Shown here: positions 11,152 through 23,739 of the stretch, one piece after another
How positions within the stretch are numbered: position 1 is the stretch's first letter
How the letters are laid out: every line of letters starts with the position of its first letter
Assembly: GCF_026914265.1 (NCBI RefSeq)
Contig: NC_069135.1
Span: forward strand, 12,555,560-12,619,559
Direction: 5' to 3'
Origin: Mya arenaria
Lineage: Eukaryota; Mollusca; Bivalvia; Myida; Myidae
DNA length: 64,000 bases
Notes under the pieces: generated by a model
Told to the model about the DNA's origin: nothing
What the model saw: the letters and a program-made list of their open reading frames with translations, nothing else
Database searches by the model: none
Program-made: the position numbers and the translations under genes

Positions 11152-12040
11152 AAAAAAATATATTTTCAATTAGTTAGAAAAAAAAAATATATTTCCAAAA
11201 TCATATTAGAACTTCAAGATGTTTAAACTGCTTTAGCATAGAAATAATAGTAATATCCATCTATTTATATAAATTTAAAGTCCAAGTCCCAGTATCTTTT
11301 AGTAATGTAAACTTATCGAAATGTAAGTATATCCAAATAACTTTTCTTAACCTTTTTGACATTTTTTAAATGTTTGATCAAAATATCCATTTATTTTCAT
11401 TCATATCCATTTAATACACCGAAAGTGTTTTAGCACGCACAGCGTCACATGCAAAGAATACCATATTGCTATATATACTAATAATTTTCATATTTAATTG
11501 AGAAGTAAGAAGTGATTCTTTTGGATATTTGTTTAAACAAAATAATCATACGTACAATGTTATTTTCATAAAATATTTCAATTAAAGTAAATTATATTAA
11601 TTGAAGGAAAGAGAGGTAAGAAGACAATGATACGGCCATAACTATTGCATAGTTGGGTTACGCATAGTTCCCGCATTATATCATTCATACTGCTATATAT
11701 ATAATGAATTGTCATCGAATTTTCAAGTTTACTCATATTTTTTTTTAGATTATTCTTAGTATGCAAAACATTCTCCGAAACTTTTTTCTGATCTTTGATA
11801 AATCGGGTCCTATGGTCCTATGGTTCGTAAACACAGCTAAAAAAACCGTAGCCTAAGAGTTTGGGGAAAAGTTATTATATAAATTAAATACCTATTTAAT
11901 GTATCCATCGGTTTATGACAATGGTATAAGACATACTTTTTTGTATCTTAATGCTTTTTTCTTTAATCAGTTCCTACAAATGTTTGTTCATACAGGTTGT
12001 TTCTTATCAAACATATTATATTGTTTTATTTTACAATAAT
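11152..12040. other. AT-rich sequence without a gene
   Basis: No coding, RNA or repeat structure was recognised on either strand. Confidence 0.5.
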
Positions 12041-12066
12041 ACTGTTGGCTGGTCCATTTTCATCAC

Positions 12067-12663
12067 GTGACCATCCATTGTACAACATTGAAACATATTC
12101 CACGCGACGTCAATTACGGGGAAACTGCTGCGCATTCCGTTTTCCACATACATGGACTAAAATGTGTAATGGGGCATCACCACAGCCAGCATCGCCCCCC
12201 TGCACCCCATCCGTCAATGGCTCCTCCCCCTAGACAACCACACAGGCAGCACTCTAGCCATATACCGATGGGAGGCCCCCCACCGACGTTCCGTTCCAGC
12301 AACACGGTGCCCCGACGACCGGACGTAAGACCAAGGCCGCCAACCCCACCGAACTACTTCTCGGAACAAACACAATCCCAAACCCACCATCCATGTGACA
12401 ACCGAGCAGGGTTTGAAACTCCGAATCGCTTTGCTGGGCTTGTCGCTGATAACCCTAACCGAACCATACTGACTGACAGTAAACGAAAGGCTGTGTCACC
12501 CCTCGAGCTTGAAACCGCCCCAAAACGCATCGATGACGCTGGCTCCCCTACACTCCCGACAGTGACCGAAGAGATCACCGACGTGGACCACAGTGCCGCC
12601 ATCGAACTGGTTGTCGACCCCCCCGCCGAACCTCAACCCGCTGTAGACGGACTCCGAAACTAG
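12067..12663 (+). CDS. LINE ORF1 protein, C-terminal part
   Basis: This is a 198-codon open frame ending in TAG (12,661-12,663). The sequence is rich in Pro, His and Gln (for example HHHSQHRPPAPHPS, RPRPPTPPNYFSE), then acidic and Thr-rich. That is typical of the low-complexity tail after the nucleic-acid-binding part of a LINE ORF1. A KRKAVSPLELETAPKR segment could be a bipartite nuclear signal. GC content is clearly higher than in ORF2. No zinc knuckle is visible, so the N-terminal part was probably lost by 5' truncation. ORF2 continues in the same frame after the TAG. Confidence 0.55.
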   Translation: MTIHCTTLKHIPRDVNYGETAAHSVFHIHGLKCVMGHHHSQHRPPAPHPSMAPPPRQPHRQHSSHIPMGGPPPTFRSSNTVPRRPDVRPRPPTPPNYFSEQTQSQTHHPCDNRAGFETPNRFAGLVADNPNRTILTDSKRKAVSPLELETAPKRIDDAGSPTLPTVTEEITDVDHSAAIELVVDPPAEPQPAVDGLRN

Positions 12664-15600
12664 GACAGGCAAGGAGAGTCATTGTTGATCTATAACTCCT
12701 TAAGTAGCAACAGCGATCTTGTGTATAATTGGCCTTATCCAAACACTGATGATTTATATAACCATTGTAAAGCCTATATAGCTGTAGGGGATTATTTTCC
12801 TGCACGCAATTCATACCCTAACAATTCTGAATGTATTCCACTTACTAGCGATACCGAAAATCAAAATAGTTTTGAAATTGCATCCGATTATTACGAACAA
12901 AATCAGGTTGATTCAAAATTGTATCAATCAAAATCAGATGTTGTTGAAAATGAATATTGCTATGAATATGAGACTTTTGATCGTGTAAGTTATTGTGCTA
13001 ATGCTGACGAATTGTATGTTAATCCATATAACATGAATTTTTTAGTTGATTGGTACTTGCGTAATAATTATTTATCTTATATAATGGTGGATAACCTGCT
13101 TAGCGATGTATATGTTAATCGCTACAATTTGAATTTTCTAGTTGATGCTTACATGAATAATGATTGTTTGTATTATGAAAATGAAAAGACTAGTTGTTTA
13201 AGTAGCGATCTGAGTGTTAATCGATATCAATATAATACGAATTTTCTAGTCGATTATAACATGTATAAAAACCGTACGTTGCATGCAACTGAAAATCTTT
13301 CAACAAATAGGTTACCGTTTGATAAAAGTGCTAACAATTACAGTGCTTCCTCAGAATATTTAAGTGTTGGTGAAAATATAGATATAAATAGCGTACATGC
13401 AAACACCACTATAAGAAATTTACATGTTCTGTCTCTAAATGTATGCGGTTTTAAATCCAAGCTGCATTGTCCCGAATTCATTGATTTAGTAAACCAATAT
13501 GACATTGTTGGGCTCCAAGAAACGCACATTGATGATCTTGATTCCATAGCAATGAAAGGGTACGATATATTCACTAAAAATAGAAAATCTATTGTTACTA
13601 ATTCGCGCAAGTCAGGCGGTATTGCGGTTTTAGTTAAAAGTAATATATCTAAATATATAACGATTATAAACACTGATAGTAAGTTAGTAATATGGTTTTC
13701 CATAAGTAAAGAACTAGTAAAGACAGATACAGATATTTTATGCGGTGTAGTATATTTAGCACCTGAAAATTCGTTATATTCAATAGAGGACCCTTTTTCA
13801 AATTTACAGAGCGATCTTGAGACGCTTTCTCACCAATACAAGTATACTTGCTTGTTCGGAGATTTTAATGCCAGAACTAAGTGTTTTGATGATTTAACTT
13901 TTGTAGATAAAGAATTTGCTGAAAGGCAACACTTTGAAGCAGTTTACGATGAGTTTCTATGTGAACTTAGTAAGTTTGAAAACTCGAAAAATGTATTTAT
14001 TAAACGCAATAATAGTGACAAATCCAGTAATAATTATGGAAGTAGGCTTATCGAATTCCTTCAGCTAAATAATCTTTATATTTTGAATGGACGAACACAT
14101 GGTGATATGACAGGAAACCTCACCTGTAAAGGCGTTAGTACAGTTGATTATTTTATATGTACATCAAGCTTATTTAAGTATATAAACTGTCTTAAAGTAA
14201 ATGCTTTTTGCCCAATTTTATCCGATGCACACAACTCTGTCAGTTTGACATACAACTTCGAAATGCAGGATAACATGCAAAACATTTTCAACAAGGGAGA
14301 TAAACTGATCTTATGGAATAATGCAAAAAGTAATAGATTCATTGAAAGTATTGATCAACAAAAAGTATCGTCTATCCACGAACGTCTCAAAACATGCTCC
14401 GAATCAAATATTTTTACTCAAGAAATCGCAGATAACATTGTCGACTCATTAAATAATGTATTCAAAAATTCGTGCGAAAGTGCATTTGGTCTTACAAATT
14501 CCAGTAAATGTAATAAATTGAAAGATCATGAACACAATATCTTGCCAAAATGGTTCGGAACAAAATGTAAACAAGCACGTAGGGACTTTCACCGGGCTAA
14601 AAATATGTACAAACTTCGTAAAAATATACAGAATAAGGAAAATCTAAAATGTAAAAGCAAATCATATAAATCAACGATGAATACATTCAAAAATAAAGAT
14701 AAAAACAAAAATATTAATAACTTACGAAACTTAAAAATCAAAGACCCGCGTAAATACTGGAAGTGCTTAAGTAATAAAAAAATAAGTAAAAATGAAGCTA
14801 GCTTAGACGATTTGCACAATTTCTTTAAAGAAGTTAATTTTTCTCCAGATGTAGAAATAGCTGATATAGAAAACGAACACAATAATGACATTAACGAAGA
14901 AATTAATGCAAGAATAACCGTCGAAGAGATTGAAAAAGCAGTAAAAACACTCAAAAACAATAAGGCGTGTGGCATCGATCATGTTAAAAATGAGCATATA
15001 AAAAGTACGTTTAATATATTCAAAGATATTTATGTAATTTTATTCAATTTAATCTTAGACAAAGGAGTTGTCCCACAGTGTTGGACAACCGGTGTTATTA
15101 ACCCTATCTATAAAAATAAAGGTGATCCTAGCCGTCCGGAAAATTATAGACCAATTACATTATTAAGTTGCCTTGGTAAATTGTTTACTTGTATGATAAA
15201 TAATCGCCTCGATAAATACGTTGAATCCAATAACCTTATTGATGGCAGTCAAGCTGGTTTCAGAAAAGGATATTCAACAACGGACAACATGTTTATACTT
15301 AACCATTTAATACAGTATTTGAATAACCGAAAAAAGAAACTATTTTGTGCATTTATAGACTTAAAGCAAGCATTTGACACGGTATGGCGATCAGGCTTAT
15401 GGCAAAAAACTAATTAAGACAAATATTAATGGAAAATGTCTGCAACTTATACAGAACATATATAACAACATAAAATCGTGTGTTACGAAAGATTCAGAGT
15501 ATTCAAACTTCTTTCCAAGTAATATTGGCGTCCGCCAAGGCGAAAATCTATCCCCGCTCCTTTTTTCGCTGTTTTTAAATGATTTGCACTCCTATTTTAC

Positions 15601-16885
15601 CCAAAACATAATAAATGACGGTGTTAATATTCAAGATCCTGCTCATAATGACAATATGCATATGTTCCTTAAACTATTTATTTTATTATACGCTGATGAC
15701 ACAATAATCATGTCAGAGACAGAAATAGGACTACAAAATGCTATTAATACATATTCCAATTACTGTGATCTATGGAAACTAACAGTCAACACCACAAAAT
15801 CAAATATAGTTGTTTTTGGTAAAGGTCGACAACGGCCCTATGATTTTAAATTCAAAAATAACAACTTAGAAGTAGTAAACGAATACAAGTATCTCGGGAT
15901 TTATTTTAGTAGAACCGGTTCATTTGCTAGCTGCAAAAAACATATAGCTTCTCAGGCAACACGTGCAATGTATAGTCTAATAAGAAACTCAAATCGCCTA
16001 TCATTACCTGTTGACCTACGTATAGAACTCTTTGATAAAACAATTAAACCTATTTTGTTATATGGTGCAGAAATTTGGGGATTTGGTAACAATAGTATAC
16101 TGGAAAGGGTCCAACTTAAATACTTGAAATATGTTCTCAAATTAAAACGATCAACACCAAACTACATGGTCTATGGCGAAACAGGCATGAAACCTTTATT
16201 AATCGATATAGAAGAAAGAAATATAGTTTTTTGGGGAAGATTACAAACACCATTCAACAATACACAAGAAAAACTCTCATCAATGATATATAAAGTTATA
16301 TACAACTTAGCACTTTCATTAGATGACAGAGTAACAAAGAAAACATATCCCTGGATATATTTCATTAAAACGATTTTCATCAAATGTGGCCTGAATAACC
16401 TATGGCTTAATCAAGAAGTAATAAATCACAAGTGGTTAAAAAACAATGTAAAGCAAAAGCTAACCGATTTATTTTTAAATGATTGGTTGTCGAATATGGA
16501 AAATGCAAGCAACAGTATATTTTATAGAATTTTTAAAAAGGACTTTGGTTTTGAAAAGTATCTCGCCAAATTTCCAAATAGACAGTTATTTTCATTCATC
16601 AAATTTAGAACAAGAAATCATAGAATGCCTATTGAAATAGGCAATTGGCGTAGAATACCACTCAACGAACGACTATGTACTCACTGCAATAACAAACTAG
16701 GAGACGAATTTCATTATTTGTTTGAATGTCAATTCTTAAACGAAGAAAGAAAACAGTTTCTAAAACCTTACTTTTATAGACATCCCAATACATTTAAATT
16801 AGAAAAACTAATGAATACAGGCAGTAAACAAACACAGATAAATCTATATAGATTTGTTAATATTATTATTTCAAAAATTAAGTAA
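12664..16885 (+). pseudogene. LINE ORF2: endonuclease-reverse transcriptase, one frameshift
   Basis: The frame is the same as ORF1 and opens directly after its TAG; the first in-frame ATG is only at 13,033. An N-terminal extension has three imperfect repeats of a VN.YN.NFLVD motif (13,014-13,260). The AP endonuclease follows: LHVLSLNVCGF, LQETHID, GDFNAR (13,858), and SDAH (14,221). The reverse transcriptase has NYRPITLLS, QAGFRKGYST, AFIDLKQAFDTVW, GVRQGENLSPLLFSLFLNDL and LLYADD (active site, 15,689-15,700). The C-terminus has a C-x2-C...H...C motif (CTHCNNKLGDEFHYLFEC, from 16,676). A run of six A at 15,404-15,409 shifts the frame, so the first part stops at 15,417 and the rest continues in another frame to TAA at 16,885. 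No other lesion is seen. Confidence 0.85.
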
Positions 16886-17585
16886 CTATAGACAATATAG
16901 TGAATTGATAGTTATATATAGTGATTTGCTTGAAAATTTCCATTCATTATTTTGAGTTTTTGAATGTATGTATTACATATGTAAATATATGTACTGTAGT
17001 TATATGTTAATCATTGTCGATTTGCAGATTTTTCACAAACATATATGTATGACATGTGCTGTAGTTTAAATTATTATAATTATGTAAAACATTAAAATTC
17101 TCATATTGGCGTAATACGATGTTAGTTAGAAACAAGCTGTGATGTATTATTAACATGTCTCATGTCAGAAAAACAAAATATTGAATTAAAAAACCCTTTG
17201 ACTTCCTATCATTTTGTTTCGGATAGGTTTTCTCATATATTAAGGGTTTTTTGTATGACTCTCTCTTCTTTTACAGTATTTCGTTCGCCAAATTCGATTA
17301 AATATATCAATTTTCAATTAGGCACACACTTGTAAGATAATCCTTTTCTTATTTATTAGTGATTCAAAGGTAATAATTCTACTATTGATACAACCTTATT
17401 CATTGAGAATTGTCTAAAATGTTTTCTGACCTAATGTGAATGTCTCTCCGATACTCGTATTGGGTATCATATAAATTGTAGTTAAAATTTACAATGTATC
17501 TGCCGCCATGTATGTATATATGTTTTGTATATGACCTCATTTGCCATGTGTATGGTATGAGCGAATAAACGGTGTTTGACTTGGC

Positions 17586-18290
17586 TATACGGGGACTTAA
17601 ATCCATCAGACAAGGATAGGTACATGTGTTATCAACTATGTATTATCTCGTTTAAATTGATGAGCTTCTACATCAACCTATGGTGTTATTTCTACATGTA
17701 TTAGCTAACTGTCCTTCTAAATAGAAAAGGCGCAACTTCAGGATTTGTTTCAGATATATGCAAACTACTTTGTAAGTGTGGGTTGTAAATTGTAAATTAT
17801 TAGAACTAACTAAATAAAAGTGAGTATAAAGCTATGATTGAGTGTTTAGAGTCTCATATATTGTTCGAATATTTCCCGACGTCCACACGATGCTTTTATG
17901 AAACAGAAATGCATGGGAAATACTAACGACATTCCCAGCTGGACCACTGATTCACTATATGCTAATGAGTTAAGTGGGCAGAGCATATCGCATTTCAAAC
18001 AGTACCTGAGCAGAAAAATCGCAGATATGCATACTCGCTCGTGTTTTTGTAAAATGCATTTTTAATGTATGGCGAAATAAAGTGCGGTAAATCATTAGGG
18101 AAGTTAAAACTAAGCTACTTAAAGCTGGAACCCTTTGGCAAATGTTGAATTTAGCTCAGATTTCGTTCTTGAAGTCCACATTTTTCATATTAGCGTCAAT
18201 ATTTTTTGTTGTTGCGTGATTGGTTGATTGTCATGATCACGTTATGTAATCGATGTATGGTCAATTTGTCAAATATCGACTAGTGGTATG
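17586..18290. other. Intergenic sequence without a gene
   Basis: AT-rich; nothing recognisable on either strand. Confidence 0.45.
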
Positions 18291-18293
18291 AAA

Positions 18294-18356
18294 GTCCTCG
18301 TGGTCTAGTGATGTTTATTGACTGTAACTGCGTGGGTTCGCACCCCACTAAAACCA
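18294..18356 (+). tRNA. tRNA-like element (A box and B box), probably a SINE head
   Basis: A TGGTCTAGTG A box is followed about 30 bases later by GGGTTCGCACCCC. The latter forms a perfect five-pair T arm (GTGGG/CCCAC) around TTCGCAC, which is a B box. The two ends do not pair into an acceptor stem and the anticodon arm is poor, so this is a tRNA-derived pseudogene or SINE rather than a functional tRNA. Confidence 0.5.
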
Positions 18357-19735
18357 AACTACTATCATTTTTTAATTCTAGAACTGTATTTGATTCTGCA
18401 ATTTCGATATCATAGAGAATAATAATGATAAAATAATTGTTTTCAGATGCATTATTGGGAAATTAATCAAACCAAAAACTTTTAGTTAGAAAATGCAAAT
18501 CATTAGTAATAAAGCAACATATAATTTTAGGTATTAAAAAAAGTCACGTGTTATGCAAATTTCGTAATGACGTTGAACGCGCTTAATTTAGATTATACTT
18601 CCCATAATGTAGCATTTTTTAAATGCGATCAATGCATTTTTTATTATTCTGGGGGTTAAACAAGTAAAAAGAAGTCATTTGGATAAATATTATTTACATC
18701 ACTAAGACATAATGTAAAAAAACTGAGAACATAAGCCCTTTTCAATCGGTTTTGCCCTTACTCCGGAAATATGCGCGTTTAACTGAAGCAATATCAATGG
18801 ACTGTCATTTTAACATATTTAGTTGTTTAAATATTGCTTTTTTAGAACTTTTTTAACTGCAATGTTACATTCATAAGTTTTCGAATAAAATTTAGTTTAC
18901 CGCAATTTGTTGTTTTTCCAAGAACATTTTTAGAGCTTGTTTTTCATGCACTTTCAATAATTGGAGCCACAGCACAACCGTGGAATGTTCCTCGAAGAAT
19001 TTACTGTGATGTGTTTAATATCAGCAACAACATTTTCCTTACATAGGTGTAGCTATTTATTAACAAAAAGTTGCCTCGTTGTAAATTTTAGAAATGTATT
19101 TGCTTTTGTTGCACTAGGCTCGAATTTCTGAGCATCGTGGCAGAACTTTTCCAAATATTCGACTTTCAATTCTATATTAATCGACGTTTTACGTATAGTT
19201 TTTATTAGTTGAGTCACCAAAACATATCGTTTGATTATTCAGTCACGGAAGCATATACTTCTCTAAAAGTGTTGTAAAACGTATGTGAGTGTTTATTATA
19301 ATGCGTATAGATTACTCATTATTTTAAAATGCCAAATTCGTATTGTTTTTAAACTGACTTTTAATACTATGTGCATGAATCACCAAAAGAGCTTTGTATG
19401 CAGATGAAACAATCGCTCGTCCGTTAGTCAAGGAAAACAAGTCAAAACCTATTTTATGCTCAACATCTACCAATGGTAACAACGACATCTCAATTAAGCT
19501 TAAAAACAAAGACGACCATTCAATGTCAAAAACAAGACATGTTAAATGGCAAAATATTATTTTAAACATACCTACATGATTAATATTTCTTCAGTTACTT
19601 ACGCGTACAAAATACTAATTCAGCGATAGATGTTTCATTTCCATAAGGACCTTCAAATCGACAATAATCTATACTTGTAATAAACTGTTCATAACCATCA
19701 AATCAATCATTCAATCAAAATTGTTTTACAATACT
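18357..19735. other. AT-rich sequence with a possible LINE tail
   Basis: No gene is seen. At 19,670-19,735 the sequence TGTAATAAACTGTTC followed by ATCAATCATTCAATC looks like the tetranucleotide tail of a retroelement. Confidence 0.3.
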
Positions 19736-19739
19736 ATAT

Positions 19740-21650
19740 TATTTACCACATCTTTTAATGACTGTCTGAATTAGTGAATATCACTCCAAAAGGTTAACAA
19801 TGCCTAACATTTAACAAAAAGTGCTCATAATCTTTCACTTCATTGCAATTTATGCATACAGGACTCTCTTTCACTTTCCAGGTAAATACATTTAAATTTG
19901 TTGGTTTATTATTACGGAATAACTTTATTTTAAACTGTTTGACTCTATTGTCCGAAATGGGTTTATGAACTATGCTATACCAAGAGTTCCAGCAAATATG
20001 CTCTTGTGATCGTCTTTGCCAATAACCATGGATATATGGCTAATCATAGAATTGTTTAATATATACCTGATATATCTGCTTATTCGTCATGTTTTCGAGA
20101 GATTTGTTTTGAAAACTTATTGAAAATTTTGTTCAAAACTATAGTCCTTGTAGAAACATTTGTTCTTAAGGTTTCTTCCCAAGTGTTAGGTATTGCTTGT
20201 TTTAATATATTTACTGTCATCCAATTGTGTTTGTACTTAGCTTATTAAGAATAGTATTTGTGTCTATGTTGCCCGAATTTGATATAATGTCATTAATGTA
20301 AAGTATGTTTGAATTGATCCAGTTCTTAAATACAATACATTTATACTTTTATTTTATAAATTGATTACCCCGTATTATTTCTTTTCTAATAGTGTAGTTA
20401 GTGTCGGGCATTTTAGTTTGATTAATTGGCAGTTGTTTAAATGGATCCACAATATTAGCAACTGTAATATAGGGATATAATACTGTCGACATTCATATGG
20501 AATATCAGGATTTTTTCCCCAAATTGATATAATATTAATGATGGTATAACTTTCCAGTCTGCAGTAACTGTATTAGTAAGACAGTTTATCCATTTTAATT
20601 TCATTGTTTAAGAATAATGTCAAAAATCGGGCATGTCTAAACCCACCTCAAGTTTGTTTCCAATAATTGTTGTGCGTTTAATTTTGTCCCGATTACCACT
20701 TCAAAAAAATTCAAAGATCAAGGAATTAACAATCTTTTATATTTAATCAGGTGTTCCAATGTTTTGAGCTAGATATAAAAAAATGGAAATAGTAAAGATT
20801 ATATAACCGTTATTTTGCCAAAGAAGTTTACGTTTATTCCAATCATTGTTACTTTTTTTCTAAATTTTCATTCCAGCTTAAATTTGTACATTCATTTTTA
20901 TTATTTCTAAAATTCATCAATTATATCAAGAACAATTGATATTTCATTAAGGTGCTTTATATCTTCTATTTGTGTGATGTTGACACATATATTTCGATTT
21001 CTAAAGTATCCTTGTTGATCTTGACTAATAAAGTAATAATGCGCTAGGTAAAACAGATTGGAGACGTTTTGCTAAGATCTTTGCTGCTGTCTTAAAATCA
21101 ATATTTAACAAAGATATAGGTCGCCAATTTTCAAGATTTTCAGAATCTCCCTTTTTATATATTAAAGGAAAACACTTTGTTTTTGCGTTCAAGATAGTTC
21201 ACCTTTTGCAAAGCTATGATTTAACGCCGAGACAACAAGTGTTCCAAATATTTGCAAAAACGACTGATAAAACTCTATTGTTAGGCCATCAAGTCCAGGA
21301 CTCTTGTTTGGTTTCATATCATTGAGTGCTATTGTAGCTTCTTCATAGGAATTTTCTCCCTCACAGTTTTGAATATAAGGTTAACTCTAGGTCAACTTCA
21401 TTTACATACTGTTCATATTGCTCATCGTCTTTTAACCCCGATGTATACAAATCTTTATAAAAATTAACTTCAGCTTTAAGTGCATGTATGTCTTGAGTTT
21501 GAGTTTGATGGAGTCTGGCTCCGTCTATCATTAATGAATTTATGACCTTCTTAGTTTGGCGCGATTTTTCAAGGTTTTAGAAATATTTAGACAACTTTTA
21601 AGAATTTCATGCATGGAAACATATCAGCAATTTGTAATTTAAAATGGAAA
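19740..21650 (-). pseudogene. Degenerate L1/Tx1-type LINE ORF2
   Basis: Read on the minus strand, pieces run in the correct order. LKAEVNFYKDLYTSG, then EEATIALNDMKPNKSPG with LDGLTIEFYQSF, then SENLENWRPISLLN with FKTAAKILAKRL (21.5-21.05 kb), correspond to the region before and at the start of the reverse transcriptase in L1/Tx1 elements. The tail WYSIVHKPI, FKIKLFRNNK and SPVCINCNEVKDYEHFLLNV (about 20.0-19.8 kb) matches their C-terminal Cys/His motif. Many stops and shifts make it an old copy. It is a different lineage from the 12-17 kb LINE. Confidence 0.75.
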
Positions 21651-22110
21651 TAGTATATGACTATACGTAGTCCTGATGCGTGGGTATCATCATCATACAG
21701 CAATGTATTATGTGTATATCAATTTACACTCATGACAGATAGTCGCTTATAAATTGGAACGATAGTAGAAGAAAGTCCGTATTGTCATTATTGTCAAGCA
21801 GTAGTGCTATTTAAAGGTGCACCCATGAGTTTCATAGTAAACTTTGATTCGTCCAATTCAAGTACATCTTTTGTATGAACACTATAGTTAATAAATATGC
21901 ACTGAACACGTTGAACTCGTATTTGTTTTTTAGTAGAATATAACAAGTGAAGATTTCATTACGTACTTTTACGTTTGAATATGACTGGTGAGTATTAGTT
22001 TCCTCAATAATAATGTCAAACAAACATCATACATAAATGGTAAATAAATACATCTCTTATTCGCTCAACATTCATTCAACACTTAATTTCACTGCAATTT
22101 TACGGTTTAA
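21651..22110. other. Intergenic sequence without a gene
   Basis: AT-rich; nothing recognisable. Confidence 0.4.
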
Positions 22111-22114
22111 TGTA

Positions 22115-22390
22115 TAATGTAGCGGTCCGCTGTAGGCGGCGGATGTGCGTTCATAGTGTAACGGTCCGCTGTAGGCGGCGGATGTGCGTTCATAATAACA
22201 TTCCGTTATAAACGGAAGAACGTTCATAACGTTTGTTAACTTGGTTGGTAATATGCAAATTAGCAAAGCCCGGGCTCTGTGTGAATAGAGAAGTTAGTGT
22301 ATATGAAGACCAGTGAACCCCTTCAGGGTCGAGCATGCTTTTCTCTGAAGGGATCTGTTGGTGTTTGTTTCACGTCGCACGTTACAATAC
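22115..22390 (+). repeat. Dispersed repeat, copy 2 (paired with 3.9 kb)
   Basis: This is an inverted copy of 3870-4110. It starts with two tandem copies of CGGTCCGCTGTAGGCGGCGG with ATGTGCGTTCATA. A CGTTATAAACGGAAGAACG hairpin, the octamer ATGCAAAT, AGCCCGGGCT and ACCCCTTCAGGGTCGAGCAT follow. No coding potential is seen, although its symmetry produces short open frames. Confidence 0.65.
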
Positions 22391-23293
22391 TATGTAAAAC
22401 AATACCAACTCAATGTTTACTTACATGAATACTTAGTTTATTTTTACTGTAGTTGGATACCAACGTAATTTATTTTTATTGAATTTTAAAATAGGAACAA
22501 GTTCAGTGCATAATAATAATGTCGGAATCTTTGAGTATTTTTGTATTTTCGAAGGAAATGTTGACCTTGTCCTTAGGTTTATGTCCCTGTTGTCGTAATA
22601 TAAATACGCCTATCCGGGGGCCAGACGTGTACGCTCCTCTTGTTGTTATAACCTATGTTTCTAATTGATAGTATGTAGGGTCAATTCTTGTTTTGCAACT
22701 ATTATAAAGCTAAACACATTACTGAATAAATAACGCATCGTATAGTATAAATAAAAAGTACAATTACTAAATAAATTAAATAGGTTGAGCCAGGTATGTG
22801 TGTTTTTTTAAGTTTTCAGAACAATTGAAATAATTCGACCCAAATAATTTAGTTTTTCATCACCATTTTCAGACCTAATTTTCTTAAAAGAAAATATATT
22901 AACATTTATCATTTTTTTATAAAAGGTTACCTTTTTTTTCTTTCAGTATTAAAGTGAGTACACAAGGTAACAGTATTTTTCATTCAGTATTAAAGTCGGA
23001 ACATGTAAATATACATCATACTCATGTAGTTTCAAGTTGTATTGGCAATAGCGGCAATACAAAATATATAATGGCTATCATTAAGGTTACGTAGGTTACA
23101 TTTTCTATTTCTCCGTTCGATACCAATATTTATATGAAAAACTACAGCAGCAAGCTCAATAGCCAAACTTTTAAACATAACCCCCGTTTAATGGCACAGG
23201 GTAAACGCCAAAGAGATAGAACACAAAAACAAAAAAATAGTAAACAAAAACCATGGAACCACAGCACACAACTCTACAAACAACACAGTGCAT

Positions 23294-23298
<5 letters not shown>
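22391..23298. other. AT-rich sequence without a gene
   Basis: Nothing recognised apart from a local repeat of TTTCAGTATTAAAGT near 22,943 and 22,984. Confidence 0.4.

Positions 23299-23389
<91 letters not shown>
23298..23389. repeat. (TA)n microsatellite
   Basis: About 45 TA units. The Ile-Tyr open frames on both strands are by-products. Confidence 0.95.
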
Positions 23390-23392
<3 letters not shown>

Positions 23393-23739
23393 AAACAAAA
23401 CAACTAGGTGTGTTTATCAAGGATTGTTAGGTACCGCCTAAGCCATCCACCTGTTTTTACGGGCTTATTGTTATTACAGTCTATAAGTTTATAAGTGGTT
23501 GAACATGTATATCAGGTAAAGCGCAAGATAATTCTAAAACGTATGTTCTGTTTTGTAAATTCTGTAGCTGCAACATTTAGCAAATTCTTTAACATTGCTG
23601 AACCATGTATGCAAATACTGAGCTTTAAGTGATTTCTCAACGAGATTAGCTAAAACATATCTAGAGCCAGAAAAACTTTGATTATACCATACATTACTAA
23701 ATCCATATTCATCAAGAATAGTTTAAACAATTTGTAACC

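Larger units (their letters stand above)
12045..17585 (+). mobile_element. Nearly intact non-LTR retrotransposon (LINE), 5'-truncated
   Basis: It carries the tail of ORF1, a full ORF2 (AP endonuclease, reverse transcriptase, C-terminal Cys/His motif) and an AT-rich 3' region. A hexamer AATAAA lies at 17,564-17,569, just before GGTGTTTGACTTGG, which resembles the TTGAC tail of the LINE ending at 9018. The 5' edge is placed only roughly, where ORF1 becomes open, and no target duplication was found. Domain order and motifs fit the CR1/Jockey group; the clade is not assigned. Confidence 0.8.

Noticed and set aside
12682..12684. TTG at 12,682 as the start of LINE ORF2
   Set aside because: The frame is open further upstream to the ORF1 stop, and nothing marks this codon; a non-AUG start here is only one of several possibilities.
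23134..23430. Open frames over the (TA)n tract on both strands
   Set aside because: They exist only because the dinucleotide repeat has no stop in that phase.
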